Part shown: positions 1-6,732 of the stretch, one piece after another
Position numbering within the stretch: the stretch's first letter is position 1
How the letters are laid out: each line of letters begins with the position of its first letter
Origin: Stercoripulliclostridium_A sp045577735
Lineage (GTDB): Bacteria; Bacillota; Clostridia; Christensenellales; DTU072
Assembly: GCA_045577735.1 (NCBI GenBank)
Contig: JAZNIY010000019.1
Span: forward strand, 1 to 64,000
Length of the DNA: 64,000 nucleotides
Reading direction: 5' to 3'
Position numbers and translations under genes: made by a program
The notes under the pieces: model-generated
Databases searched by the model: none
What the model saw: only the letters and a program-made list of their open reading frames with translations
What the model was told of the DNA's origin: nothing

Positions 1-12
1 CCAAAGGTATTG

Positions 13-67
13 ATATCGAGTTCGCCAACGGCGAACATATCGACGCACCGTCGGTGCTGTGTATCGA
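13..67. repeat. Short-hairpin array 1 upstream of a 23S-IVS protein gene
   Basis: Three copies of (AT)ATCGA begin at 13, 37 and 61, exactly 24 nt apart. Each gap holds a GC-rich hairpin: GTTCGCC/GGCGAAC around loop AAC (20-36) and GCACC/GGTGC around GTC (45-57). The array may continue leftwards beyond the window. It ends a few bases before the ribosome binding site of the four-helix-bundle gene at 91. The same arrangement recurs before the second copy of that gene at 3617, with spacer ATATCAC instead of ATATCGA. The hairpins differ in sequence but keep length and position, so structure rather than sequence appears conserved. Confidence 0.75.
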
Positions 68-90
68 CAAAAAGAAAGGACTTTTATCAA

Positions 91-441
91 ATGACAGATA
101 ATAAGAAACAACTTCGAGAGGACGCCATAGAAATAGCAATCCAAATCTCCGATCTTTGTGATGAAATAAAAGGTTGCTCCGTTTATGTCAATCAAATAGT
201 CCGTTCTTCATCATCAATCGGCGCAAATATACATGAGGCAAAATATGCACAGAGTAAGTCAGATTTTGTCAATAAGCTTGAGATTTCGCTCAAAGAGTGC
301 TCGGAAACAGAATATTGGCTTGAACTGATTTTCAGAAAAGGGAAAATGAGCGAATCGATATATAAAGATTTAAGAAATAAATGCGGGTCGATAAGACGCA
401 GACTAATCGCCTCCATCACCACCGCAAAGGAAAAAGCATAA
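91..441 (+). CDS. Four-helix-bundle protein, 23S rRNA intervening-sequence (S23) family
   Basis: A protein of 116 residues matching the 23S rRNA-intervening-sequence protein family (PF05635 / TIGR02436). The family signature is visible in IVRSSSSIGANIHEA, then KSDFVNKLEISLKECSETEYWLEL and a basic C-terminus. The family was first seen inside insertions of 23S rRNA genes and is structurally related to the Avd accessory protein of diversity-generating retroelements; its biochemical role is not settled. ATG 91 was chosen because AAAGAAAGGA lies just upstream; an upstream in-frame start at 10 would run through the hairpin array. It is paralogous to the gene at 3617. No 23S rRNA or reverse transcriptase gene is next to it. 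Confidence 0.85.
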   Translation: MTDNKKQLREDAIEIAIQISDLCDEIKGCSVYVNQIVRSSSSIGANIHEAKYAQSKSDFVNKLEISLKECSETEYWLELIFRKGKMSESIYKDLRNKCGSIRRRLIASITTAKEKA

Positions 442-454
442 GGACAAAAGTGAG

Positions 455-509
455 TTTTGAGCGAAACTCGAAACTTCAATTTACACTTGTTTAGTATAAC
501 ATATCGAAA
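455..509. repeat. Conserved 55-nt 3' flank, copy 1
   Basis: This segment starts 13 nt after the stop codon of the four-helix-bundle gene and runs to just before the ribosome binding site of the next gene. It matches 3972-4026 at 51 of 55 positions by eye. That second copy sits in the same place behind the second four-helix-bundle gene. The first third contains a small GAG/CTC hairpin. Because different genes follow the two copies, the segment looks like part of a module with the four-helix-bundle gene rather than a leader of the downstream gene. Confidence 0.75.
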
Positions 510-520
510 GGAGTTGTTAT

Positions 521-3148
521 ATGAATCACTTTAGAAATATACAGTTTCGTGGAACATTCCGCGATTATCAGCAGCGCGTTCTCGATAATGCTGACAAGTA
601 TCTTAAGGACGGAAAAATTAATATCGTAGCAGCTCCGGGCAGCGGAAAGACCGTCCTTGGACTTGAGTTGATTCGTCGGTTAGCTTCGCCTTGTATCATT
701 TTATCCCCGACAACTGCAATACGTCAGCAGTGGGGGGAAAGATTTAAGGATCTGTTCCTTGATAATGCAGAAGACGTTTCACTACTCTTTTCGAATGACC
801 TGCATCAGATCAAACTTGTAAATTCGATAACATATCAAGCCCTATATACTGCAGTAGATAAGATATCTGCAACCGAAGACGAGGATATTGACTGCTCTGA
901 TGTTGATATCTTTGATACTATGAGAGAATTCGGAATAAAAACCGTATGTCTTGATGAGGCTCATCATCTAAAAAACGAGTGGCAGAGGGCTCTTGAAAAA
1001 TTTATTTCTGCGCTTGATAAGGATGTAAAAATCATTTCTCTTACGGCTACCCCTCCATATGATTCGGAGGGTTCGGAATGGAGCAGATATATGGATATCT
1101 GCGGAGAGATTGATGAAGAGATTTTCGTTCCCGAGCTTGTCGGGCAAAACACGTTGTGTCCGCATCAGGATTACATATATTTCAATTATCCGACAGAATC
1201 GGAAATTGAGAGCTTTCGCACGCATAAGGAACGTGCATTACTTGCTGTGGAGGATCTTGGAAAGCTTGATCTATTTGCTCATGTATGTCAATCCTTAAAT
1301 GCAAAGCAGGATTACGAGATACTGTTTTCGGATGCCAAGCAATATATAGCTCTTGTAACGTTGCTTAAATATTATGGCTTTAAAATTGATAAAAAACTGA
1401 TTCGCGAGCTAACTGCCAAAAGAGGACTTCCCACATTTAAAATGCAGTATGCTGAAACAGCAATCGGATTTCTTCTTAACGGAGAGTTAATTACCGAAGA
1501 ACAGAAAGCAGAGATCGTTTCTGTTTTAAGGGATCATTCTGTTTATGAGAAAAAGAAGGTCACGCTTGATCTGAATGAAGGTTTAAAAAGGGCTCTCATC
1601 TCCTCGGTAGGAAAGCTTGAGAGTATAAAGCGTATCGCTTCAAATGAAGTTTCGGCAATGGGTGAGAGACTTCGTATGCTCGTCCTTACCGATTACATCA
1701 AGAAAGAGAATCTTACTAAAATTGCATCTGCCGAAGAATTCAATTCGGTGAATATCGTAAGCATTTTTGAAGCCCTCCGTCGCGCCAACCTAAACGTAAA
1801 CATTGGAGTTCTTTCGGGATCTCTTGTTATTCTTCCCAAAACAATTGATCTTTCTGATGTTAAGCATAAAAAAGAAGACATAGCGAACACGGATTATTGT
1901 ACGGTGGAATTCTCAGGAGCGCTTCATCGTGGAGTTGATTACGTTGGAAAATTGTTCGAGGAAGGCAAAATCCAAATACTTATCGGAACAAAGTCACTTC
2001 TCGGTGAAGGATGGGATTCTCCTTGCATTAATTCGCTAATTTTGGCAAGTTTTGTTGGCAGTTTCGTTTTGTCTAACCAAATGCGCGGGCGTGCAATTCG
2101 CATTGATAAGAATGACCCCGAAAAATCGGCAAACATATGGCATCTTGTAACAGTTGAGCCCGAATATTTGTTCAAAGATAAAGCTACGGAGAGAATCTAT
2201 GCATACATCAAAGAGGATTACAAGGAGCTCCATTCGTATGACTACGATATTTTAAAACGCCGTTTTGATTCTTTTATGGGTCCCAACTATACGACGGGAA
2301 CCATTGAGAGCGGAATTGAGCGAATTACTTTGATAAAGCCGCCTTATGATAAAAACGGCATCGCACAAATCAACGAGGAAATGTTAAAACTGTCTGTCGA
2401 CCGTGGCGAAGTGAAAAACAAATGGCGCGGAGAAGTGGCAGACGGAAGCTTTGCGGTCGGTGTGGAAACCGAAATTCCAAAAGAGGCGAAAATTCCCGTA
2501 TTTACGTTTTGGAATTTTGCGTTGAATTCCATTATAGTTGCGACCGAAATAGCATTAATGCAACCTCTTGTAAGATTAATTTCAAATAATAACATCCCCC
2601 TATCTTTAGGAACACTTGCTGTAATGATTGGGTTGTTTGTTGTTTTGTACCACGGCATAAAGAAGATGGTGATACACTCTAATCCAGCTAACTCAATTAA
2701 AACGCTCGGTGTTGCAGTTTACAAAACGCTGTGTGAATGTGGTTTGATATCGCCTTCTGCAAAGGTTGAAACTACTGCTCATAAGCAACTGTATTTTGTT
2801 GCTTTGCATTTGAGAAACGCATCAATTCACGATCAGAATATTTTCAATACGGCGATGGCAGAAATGCTTTCACCTATTGAAAATCCTCGTTATATCTTGA
2901 TTTCCCAAAATATATTCAAGCGTTACAATTATGAACTTTCTTTTGCTTGCCCCTCGATTATCGGCAAAAAGAAAGAATATGTAGAGGTATTAGCAGAAAA
3001 GTTAAAAGCCACTACTGGCAACTTTGAGCCTGTTTATACCCACCGCGAAGATGGCAGAAGGTTGATTTTGAAATGCAGAAAGCGTTCTTACATTACCTTC
3101 AACGAAAAGGCTATGGGGAAGAAATATAAAGTCTCTCATTTTGAGTGA
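521..3148 (+). CDS. DEAD/DEAH-box superfamily 2 helicase with two C-terminal membrane helices
   Basis: An 875-residue SF2 helicase-like ATPase. Walker A APGSGKT is at 38-44, the DEAH box at 145-148, motif III-like TATPP at 175-179, the motif V region GTKSLLGEGWDSP near 488-500 and motif VI QMRGRAIR at 520-527, so both RecA-like lobes look complete. Two hydrophobic segments, about 665-690 and 696-717, read as membrane helices and are followed by a roughly 150-residue soluble domain that I do not recognise. Type III restriction and phage-defence helicases share the motor core, but no nuclease or methylase partner is visible. The ribosome binding site is GAAAGGAG. Codon choice before valine (three NAC, five NAT) differs from core genes here, suggesting recent acquisition. 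Confidence 0.8.
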   Translation: MNHFRNIQFRGTFRDYQQRVLDNADKYLKDGKINIVAAPGSGKTVLGLELIRRLASPCIILSPTTAIRQQWGERFKDLFLDNAEDVSLLFSNDLHQIKLVNSITYQALYTAVDKISATEDEDIDCSDVDIFDTMREFGIKTVCLDEAHHLKNEWQRALEKFISALDKDVKIISLTATPPYDSEGSEWSRYMDICGEIDEEIFVPELVGQNTLCPHQDYIYFNYPTESEIESFRTHKERALLAVEDLGKLDLFAHVCQSLNAKQDYEILFSDAKQYIALVTLLKYYGFKIDKKLIRELTAKRGLPTFKMQYAETAIGFLLNGELITEEQKAEIVSVLRDHSVYEKKKVTLDLNEGLKRALISSVGKLESIKRIASNEVSAMGERLRMLVLTDYIKKENLTKIASAEEFNSVNIVSIFEALRRANLNVNIGVLSGSLVILPKTIDLSDVKHKKEDIANTDYCTVEFSGALHRGVDYVGKLFEEGKIQILIGTKSLLGEGWDSPCINSLILASFVGSFVLSNQMRGRAIRIDKNDPEKSANIWHLVTVEPEYLFKDKATERIYAYIKEDYKELHSYDYDILKRRFDSFMGPNYTTGTIESGIERITLIKPPYDKNGIAQINEEMLKLSVDRGEVKNKWRGEVADGSFAVGVETEIPKEAKIPVFTFWNFALNSIIVATEIALMQPLVRLISNNNIPLSLGTLAVMIGLFVVLYHGIKKMVIHSNPANSIKTLGVAVYKTLCECGLISPSAKVETTAHKQLYFVALHLRNASIHDQNIFNTAMAEMLSPIENPRYILISQNIFKRYNYELSFACPSIIGKKKEYVEVLAEKLKATTGNFEPVYTHREDGRRLILKCRKRSYITFNEKAMGKKYKVSHFE

Positions 3149-3201
3149 TAAATAAGGCAACACAATATAAATTGATATGTTTCCAAGCATCACTTAAAAA
3201 T

Positions 3202-3306
3202 AGGGACAAATGATGATTTCCACCTATAAAAGTGAGACTTTTTGGAGTTTCCACCCCCATTTTTGACAGGTTTTGAGACCTTTTGGAGTCTTGACCCATG
3301 TCGAAA
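3202..3306. repeat. Cassette-like 3' element, copy 1 (long form)
   Basis: Behind the helicase gene lie two blocks found again behind other genes of the island. AGGGACAAATG...CCTATAAAA (3202-3231) recurs at 4979-5007, and ACCTTTTGGAGTCTTGACCC plus ATGTCGAA (3278-3306) recurs at 4458-4485 and 5011-5039. In this copy a related motif, TTTTTGGAGTTTCCACCC, also lies about 40 nt upstream, so there is an internal imperfect tandem repeat. No open frame, terminator or clear promoter was seen in it. Confidence 0.6.
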
Positions 3307-3340
3307 GTGTCGTTTGTCTGACGCGGTCAGCCAAAGCGAC

Positions 3341-3600
3341 GTGATATAACGCCTACGGCGCGTGATATGGACACCTGAGGTGTCGTGATATAGAACGCTT
3401 TGCGTTCGTGATATGGCTCTGCGGAGCCGTAAGGGATTTTCACGCGACGTAAGGCTATGGCGTTCCACGCGCACAAAGTGCGCATATCACGCCGAGCAAC
3501 GCGAGGTTATATCACGCTTGCGATAGCAAGCATATCACGCGCGACGAAGTTGCGCTATATCACGACGGCAACGCCGTCCATATCACTCCACCGCAGGTGG
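3341..3600. repeat. Short-hairpin array 2, two inward-facing halves
   Basis: The left half has GTGATAT at 3341, 3362, 3385 and 3408. The right half has the complement ATATCAC at 3484, 3509, 3532, 3557 and 3580. Spacing is 21-25 nt. Gaps hold variable short hairpins such as ACACC/GGTGT, AACGC/GCGTT, GGCTC/GAGCC, GCGCAC/GTGCGC, GCTTGC/GCAAGC, GACGGC/GCCGTC and TCCACC/GGTGGA. The two halves are the same kind of unit in opposite orientation around a non-repeated centre (3427-3465). The right half has the same orientation relative to the gene at 3617 as array 1 has to the gene at 91. Apart from this array and the 3' element at 3202-3306, I see nothing in the interval 3149-3616. Confidence 0.8.
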
Positions 3601-3616
3601 ACCAAAAGGAGCAATT

Positions 3617-3970
3617 ATGCCAAAAACATCACACGAACTTGCGATAGAATTTGCGGTCGAAATTACCGAACTTTGCTCAAAAATTAGGGGTCGTCCCGAA
3701 TATACAAAACAGCTTATTCGTTCCGCTTCTTCAATTAGCGCAAACATTGCTGAAGCTAAATATGCCGAGAGCAATGCTGACTTCGTTCATAAGCTTGAAA
3801 TAGCACAAAAAGAAGCAAACGAAACAGAAACTTGGCTTAGTGTTTTATGCAAAAGCTGTATTATTGATGAGCCCACTTTCAAATCTTTGCGGAATAAGTG
3901 TGGAAAGATAAGAAGAATGTTGATTGCTTCAATTACTACCGTTAAATCAAAATCAAACAGACAAATTTGA
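3617..3970 (+). CDS. Four-helix-bundle protein, 23S rRNA intervening-sequence family, second copy
   Basis: A protein of 117 residues from the same PF05635-type family as the gene at 91. Shared blocks include IRSASSISANIAEAKYAES, ADFVHKLEIAQKEANETETW and NKCGKIRRMLIASITT, which align over the whole length. The start is supported by AAAAGGAG six bases upstream of ATG. The gene lies directly after hairpin array 2 and directly before the second 55-nt flank. Two complete array-gene-flank modules therefore bracket the helicase. The copies have diverged too far to be a very recent duplication. Confidence 0.85.
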   Translation: MPKTSHELAIEFAVEITELCSKIRGRPEYTKQLIRSASSISANIAEAKYAESNADFVHKLEIAQKEANETETWLSVLCKSCIIDEPTFKSLRNKCGKIRRMLIASITTVKSKSNRQI

Positions 3971-3971
3971 T

Positions 3972-4026
3972 TTTTGAGCGTAACTCGAAACTTCAATTTA
4001 CATCTGTTTGGTATAACATATCGAAA
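3972..4026. repeat. Conserved 55-nt 3' flank, copy 2
   Basis: The segment begins one base after the stop codon of the second four-helix-bundle gene and matches 455-509 with four substitutions by eye. It is followed by AAAGGAG and the start of an unrelated DUF4375-like gene, whereas copy 1 is followed by the helicase gene. Confidence 0.75.
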
Positions 4027-4044
4027 AAAAGGAGCTTTGAATTT

Positions 4045-4452
4045 ATGAGTTTTTTTGATTTATTCAAGAAGAAAAAGAAAGAACAACCAATAGAAGAATT
4101 GAAATGGAATAAGATGTGGGATTTGTGGGCAGAGGAAAAGGCATCTTCACCATATGCCGAACTTATGACATATGAAAGTGAAATCAATAACGGCGGACAT
4201 ATGCAGTTTTTTGATAACGTTTCAAACACTTCTGACTTACCGCAAGTAATATCAGTTCTTTATACTATTTTGAATGGCGTATTAAAGCAAAACCTCGTTA
4301 CCGCTTATAATGCTTACTTAGAATACGAAGGGAATGATGACAAAGAGGATAAACTCGACGAAATTCTTGACGAATGCGATGATGTATTCTATGAAAATGA
4401 AAGCGAACTTGAACAGATATTGAAAGGATACGCGGCAACAATAGATCTTTGA
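4045..4452 (+). CDS. DMP19/DUF4375-like small protein
   Basis: A predicted acidic soluble protein of 135 residues. After a lysine-rich start (FDLFKKKKKEQP), the segment YESEINNGGHMQFFDN at about 50-65 resembles the NGG-x-xQ-F/Y-x-N core of the DMP19/DUF4375 family, which is common in small stand-alone cytoplasmic proteins and immunity-like contexts. The function is unknown. ATG 4045 was preferred over an in-frame upstream ATG at 3967 because AAAAGGAG precedes it and the upstream part overlaps the 55-nt flank. The C-terminus is very rich in Asp and Glu. It sits in the cassette-like region with no evident functional partner. Confidence 0.6.
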   Translation: MSFFDLFKKKKKEQPIEELKWNKMWDLWAEEKASSPYAELMTYESEINNGGHMQFFDNVSNTSDLPQVISVLYTILNGVLKQNLVTAYNAYLEYEGNDDKEDKLDEILDECDDVFYENESELEQILKGYAATIDL

Positions 4453-4457
4453 AATAT

Positions 4458-4485
4458 ACCTTTTTTACTCTTGACCCACGTCGAG
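4458..4485. repeat. Cassette-like 3' element, copy 2 (short form)
   Basis: Six bases after the DUF4375-like stop codon, ACCTTTTTTACTCTTGACCC plus ACGTCGAG matches the blocks at 3278-3306 and 5011-5039. The following TTGTTTGTCTCG (4490-4501) also resembles TCGTTTGTCTG at 3310-3320. The AGGGACAAATG half of the element is missing in this copy. Confidence 0.55.
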
Positions 4486-4513
4486 TCGGTTGTTTGTCTC
4501 GAAAGGAGATTGT

Positions 4514-4975
4514 ATGAAAAATAAAAAAGCCGAGCAAAAAATATTATCTTTCCATAGTGTTTCTTCGCCTTTTGATTTTGCTACAAAAATCAAAGAAGAA
4601 TCAATTAAATCGAATCTAAAAATTGAACAAAACAATACAGGCTTTCATTTACAATTGGGCGGTAATCACGGGGGAAGAATTGTTTACAAAGCGACAGTGA
4701 CAGCGGATGAAAATGGCGGCTCTTACATAAGCGGAGAAATAGTAACAATTCCTTGGGATAATAGGATAAACAAAAAGGAAAGTATAATAGAAAAGATTTT
4801 TTCGATAGTTGGTTATATCTTTGTCATTCCTTTTGTGCTGATTTTCTTGTTATGCTACGGTATATATACATTATTTGTTAGATTGTTTCGTGGTAAGAAT
4901 ATCGAAGCTACAAATGAAGAAAAGCTTTGCGATTTTATGACGAATAAAATGTGCTGTAAGCAGATGAAAGCATAA
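4514..4975 (+). CDS. Hypothetical membrane protein with a hydrophobic C-terminal segment
   Basis: A protein of 153 residues that I do not recognise. The first 95 residues look soluble and beta-rich (FHLQLGGNHGGRIVYKATVT). A long hydrophobic stretch, roughly 99-122 (IFSIVGYIFVIPFVLIFLLC), gives one or two membrane helices, then a basic turn and a Cys-containing tail (MCCKQMKA). ATG 4514 follows GAAAGGAG with good spacing. It lies between copies 2 and 3 of the cassette-like element. Base composition is AT-rich like its neighbours. Confidence 0.5.
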   Translation: MKNKKAEQKILSFHSVSSPFDFATKIKEESIKSNLKIEQNNTGFHLQLGGNHGGRIVYKATVTADENGGSYISGEIVTIPWDNRINKKESIIEKIFSIVGYIFVIPFVLIFLLCYGIYTLFVRLFRGKNIEATNEEKLCDFMTNKMCCKQMKA

Positions 4976-4978
4976 ATC

Positions 4979-5039
4979 AGGGACAAATGTTACTTCCCCC
5001 TATAAAATATACCTTTTGGAGTCTTGACCTACGTTGAAG
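4979..5039. repeat. Cassette-like 3' element, copy 3
   Basis: The segment begins four bases after the stop codon of the membrane-protein gene and contains both blocks in the same order as copy 1: AGGGACAAATG...CCTATAAAA, then ACCTTTTGGAGTCTTGACC and TACGTTGAAG. The distance between the blocks is much shorter than in copy 1. It marks the right end of the island as I see it; the next gene already shows ACGT-type codon choice. Confidence 0.6.
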
Positions 5040-5094
5040 ATATTGCGGTACCTAATAAAACCGATATTAATTAACCTAGAAGGAGAGTGTAGTT

Positions 5095-5409
5095 ATGAAA
5101 ATGACAGCAAAGAGATTTCGTGCTTTTGTTTTAACAATAAATTTCACTGTTTTGAACCTATTACACATAATTTTCCCTATTTGGCTAATTAAGGAAGACG
5201 TAATGGCAGGAACTATGGAAGGTACTGGTATTGAAATGGCAGTACTTGCACCCTGGATGTTAGAAGCAATATCTATACCTTTCGTGTTAGGTCAAATTAT
5301 ATATTACTTGGTACACAGAAAAGATAAGCATTTTTATTTGCTCAACACAATAGTGTTCGCGTTGTATATTTTCCAAGTGTTGCTATTTAATATTCTGTTA
5401 TGGTTCTAA
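5095..5409 (+). CDS. Small integral membrane protein
   Basis: A protein of 104 residues with three predicted membrane helices at about 12-32, 50-72 and 80-103. No catalytic or binding motif is visible and I do not recognise a family. The start follows AAGGAG with eight-base spacing. It lies 13 bases upstream of the APH-like kinase gene, so co-transcription is likely. It is the first gene after the cassette-like island. Confidence 0.5.
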   Translation: MKMTAKRFRAFVLTINFTVLNLLHIIFPIWLIKEDVMAGTMEGTGIEMAVLAPWMLEAISIPFVLGQIIYYLVHRKDKHFYLLNTIVFALYIFQVLLFNILLWF

Positions 5410-5422
5410 TTAATTATTACCT

Positions 5423-6208
5423 ATGAAAAAGACTTTACTAGACAAAATACCCATAGAGTTGCCCAATGAAATTGAAAGGCTTATTCAGGGCGCAAAAGTG
5501 TATGACAGCTCGTGTAACTCAAGTGCCCAAGTGTTGTTTATCGATAAGCACGAGGGGTATTACCTAAAGATAGGTGAAAAGGGCACGCTGGCGCGTGAAA
5601 GGTTAATGACGGACTATTTTGCTAGTAAGGGCTTAGGAGCTAGGGTTTTGCATTTTAGCGGAAATAGTAAAGACTACCTTTTGACAACGAGGGTTCAAGG
5701 GGAAGATTGTACTAGCGAAAAATATGTTGCGGAGCCCAAAAAACTATGTGACGTATTAGCAACCGAGCTGAGAAAACTACATGAACTTGATTTTAGTGAC
5801 TGTCCCGTAAAAAACAAGATGCAAGAATATTTTGCTCTTGCTGAAAACAATTACCACCTAGGGAACTATGACAATTCACATTTTCCCGACAACTTTGGTT
5901 ATAAAAATGAAGCAGAAGCATACACGGTTTTCAAGGAGGGAAAGAGTGCACTAGCCGACAACGTACTTCTTCACGGGGACTATTGTCTACCTAACGTTGT
6001 GCTAAACGATTGGAAGCTTTCCGCCTTTATTGACGTTGGTGGAGCGGGGATTGGCGACAGGCATATCGACTTGTTTTGGGCGCTTTGGTCACTAGGGTTC
6101 AATCTTCAAACTGACAAATATCGTGAACGTTTTATAGAGGCTTATGGACGCGATAAAGTGGACGAGGAAAAGCTTAAGATTATTGGAGCAATAGAGGTCT
6201 TTGGATAA
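5423..6208 (+). CDS. Aminoglycoside 3'-phosphotransferase-like kinase
   Basis: A protein of 261 residues with the APH/choline-kinase fold. The ATP-binding lysine is probably K49 (YYLKI). The catalytic loop is HGDYCLPN at 184-191 with D186 as the base, and the metal-binding Asp is D204 in FIDVGGAG, close to the pattern of the APH(3')-II subgroup. Such enzymes transfer phosphate from ATP to a hydroxyl of an aminoglycoside or other small molecule in the cytoplasm. Whether it confers resistance cannot be judged from sequence. No ribosome binding site is obvious; translation may be coupled to the gene 13 bases upstream. The C-terminus (EEKLKIIGAIEVFG) is similar to that of full-length family members. 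Confidence 0.8.
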   Translation: MKKTLLDKIPIELPNEIERLIQGAKVYDSSCNSSAQVLFIDKHEGYYLKIGEKGTLARERLMTDYFASKGLGARVLHFSGNSKDYLLTTRVQGEDCTSEKYVAEPKKLCDVLATELRKLHELDFSDCPVKNKMQEYFALAENNYHLGNYDNSHFPDNFGYKNEAEAYTVFKEGKSALADNVLLHGDYCLPNVVLNDWKLSAFIDVGGAGIGDRHIDLFWALWSLGFNLQTDKYRERFIEAYGRDKVDEEKLKIIGAIEVFG

Positions 6209-6236
6209 CTAAACACTCATAAAAAGGATGCAATAT

Positions 6237-6722
6237 ATGAACAAAGAAGAATTATTAAAACTATCATCGGGCGAATTGGTAGACCTAGGAATATGTCCCA
6301 CTTGTTTTAATCGTGAGTGTGGTGGCGCGCTCTATGGTGACAACTCTGACAAGCTAATATATGAGGATAGCGATATAGAATGCTTTTTCGTAGGAAACCC
6401 TAGAGCAGTGGGTCACGCTTGCATTTCTAGTATTGAGCATTATCACGATATGAGCGAGGCTCCGGACCATCTTAACGAAAAGATTATAAGGTATGCAAAA
6501 CGCCTCATGAATGCAATTAAAGAGGTTTACGGGTGTGAGCGTGTATATATGTGCACTATGTGTGATGGTCCTAACAACCACTATCACGTACAACTAATTC
6601 CACGCTATGCCCACGAAAAGCGTGGTAGCAGTAACTTTGTAAAGACAAGAAGTAATTACGTCTATGACGAAGAAAAACTAAATGCAGTTAGAGATATAAT
6701 TCTTAGTCAAGGTAAATTTTAG
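6237..6722 (+). CDS. HIT-like nucleotide hydrolase or transferase
   Basis: A protein of 161 residues. The motif NHYHVQLIPRY places H115-x-H117-x-Q119 where HIT-superfamily enzymes carry the nucleotide-binding histidines; the HxHxQ form is typical of the GalT branch rather than classical HxHxH hydrolases. CPTC at 20-23 and further cysteines (C28, C106, C109) could bind zinc. The likely role is cleavage or transfer of a nucleoside monophosphate group, substrate unknown. ATG 6237 was chosen over the ATG at 6228 because AAAAAGG at 6221-6227 is then correctly spaced. It follows the APH-like gene closely. Confidence 0.65.
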   Translation: MNKEELLKLSSGELVDLGICPTCFNRECGGALYGDNSDKLIYEDSDIECFFVGNPRAVGHACISSIEHYHDMSEAPDHLNEKIIRYAKRLMNAIKEVYGCERVYMCTMCDGPNNHYHVQLIPRYAHEKRGSSNFVKTRSNYVYDEEKLNAVRDIILSQGKF

Positions 6723-6732
6723 GAGTAAGATA

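Noticed and set aside
2..97. Open frame through hairpin array 1 as the end of an upstream gene
   Set aside because: The frame stays open because the unit is 24 nt, a multiple of three; the repeated palindromes explain it better than coding sequence.
192..479. Antisense frames mirrored at both four-helix-bundle genes (also 3787-3996)
   Set aside because: They look similar only because the sense genes and their 3' flanks are homologous; no ribosome binding site or independent coding signal.
3190..3474. Minus-strand frame through hairpin array 2
   Set aside because: It is basic and low-complexity, caused by the repeats and cassette element.
13..3600. Hairpin arrays as CRISPR arrays
   Set aside because: The repeated part is only seven bases and the gaps are palindromes of similar length, not unique spacers; no cas gene is present.
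91..3970. Four-helix-bundle genes as parts of a diversity-generating retroelement
   Set aside because: No reverse transcriptase, template repeat or variable repeat is found in the window.
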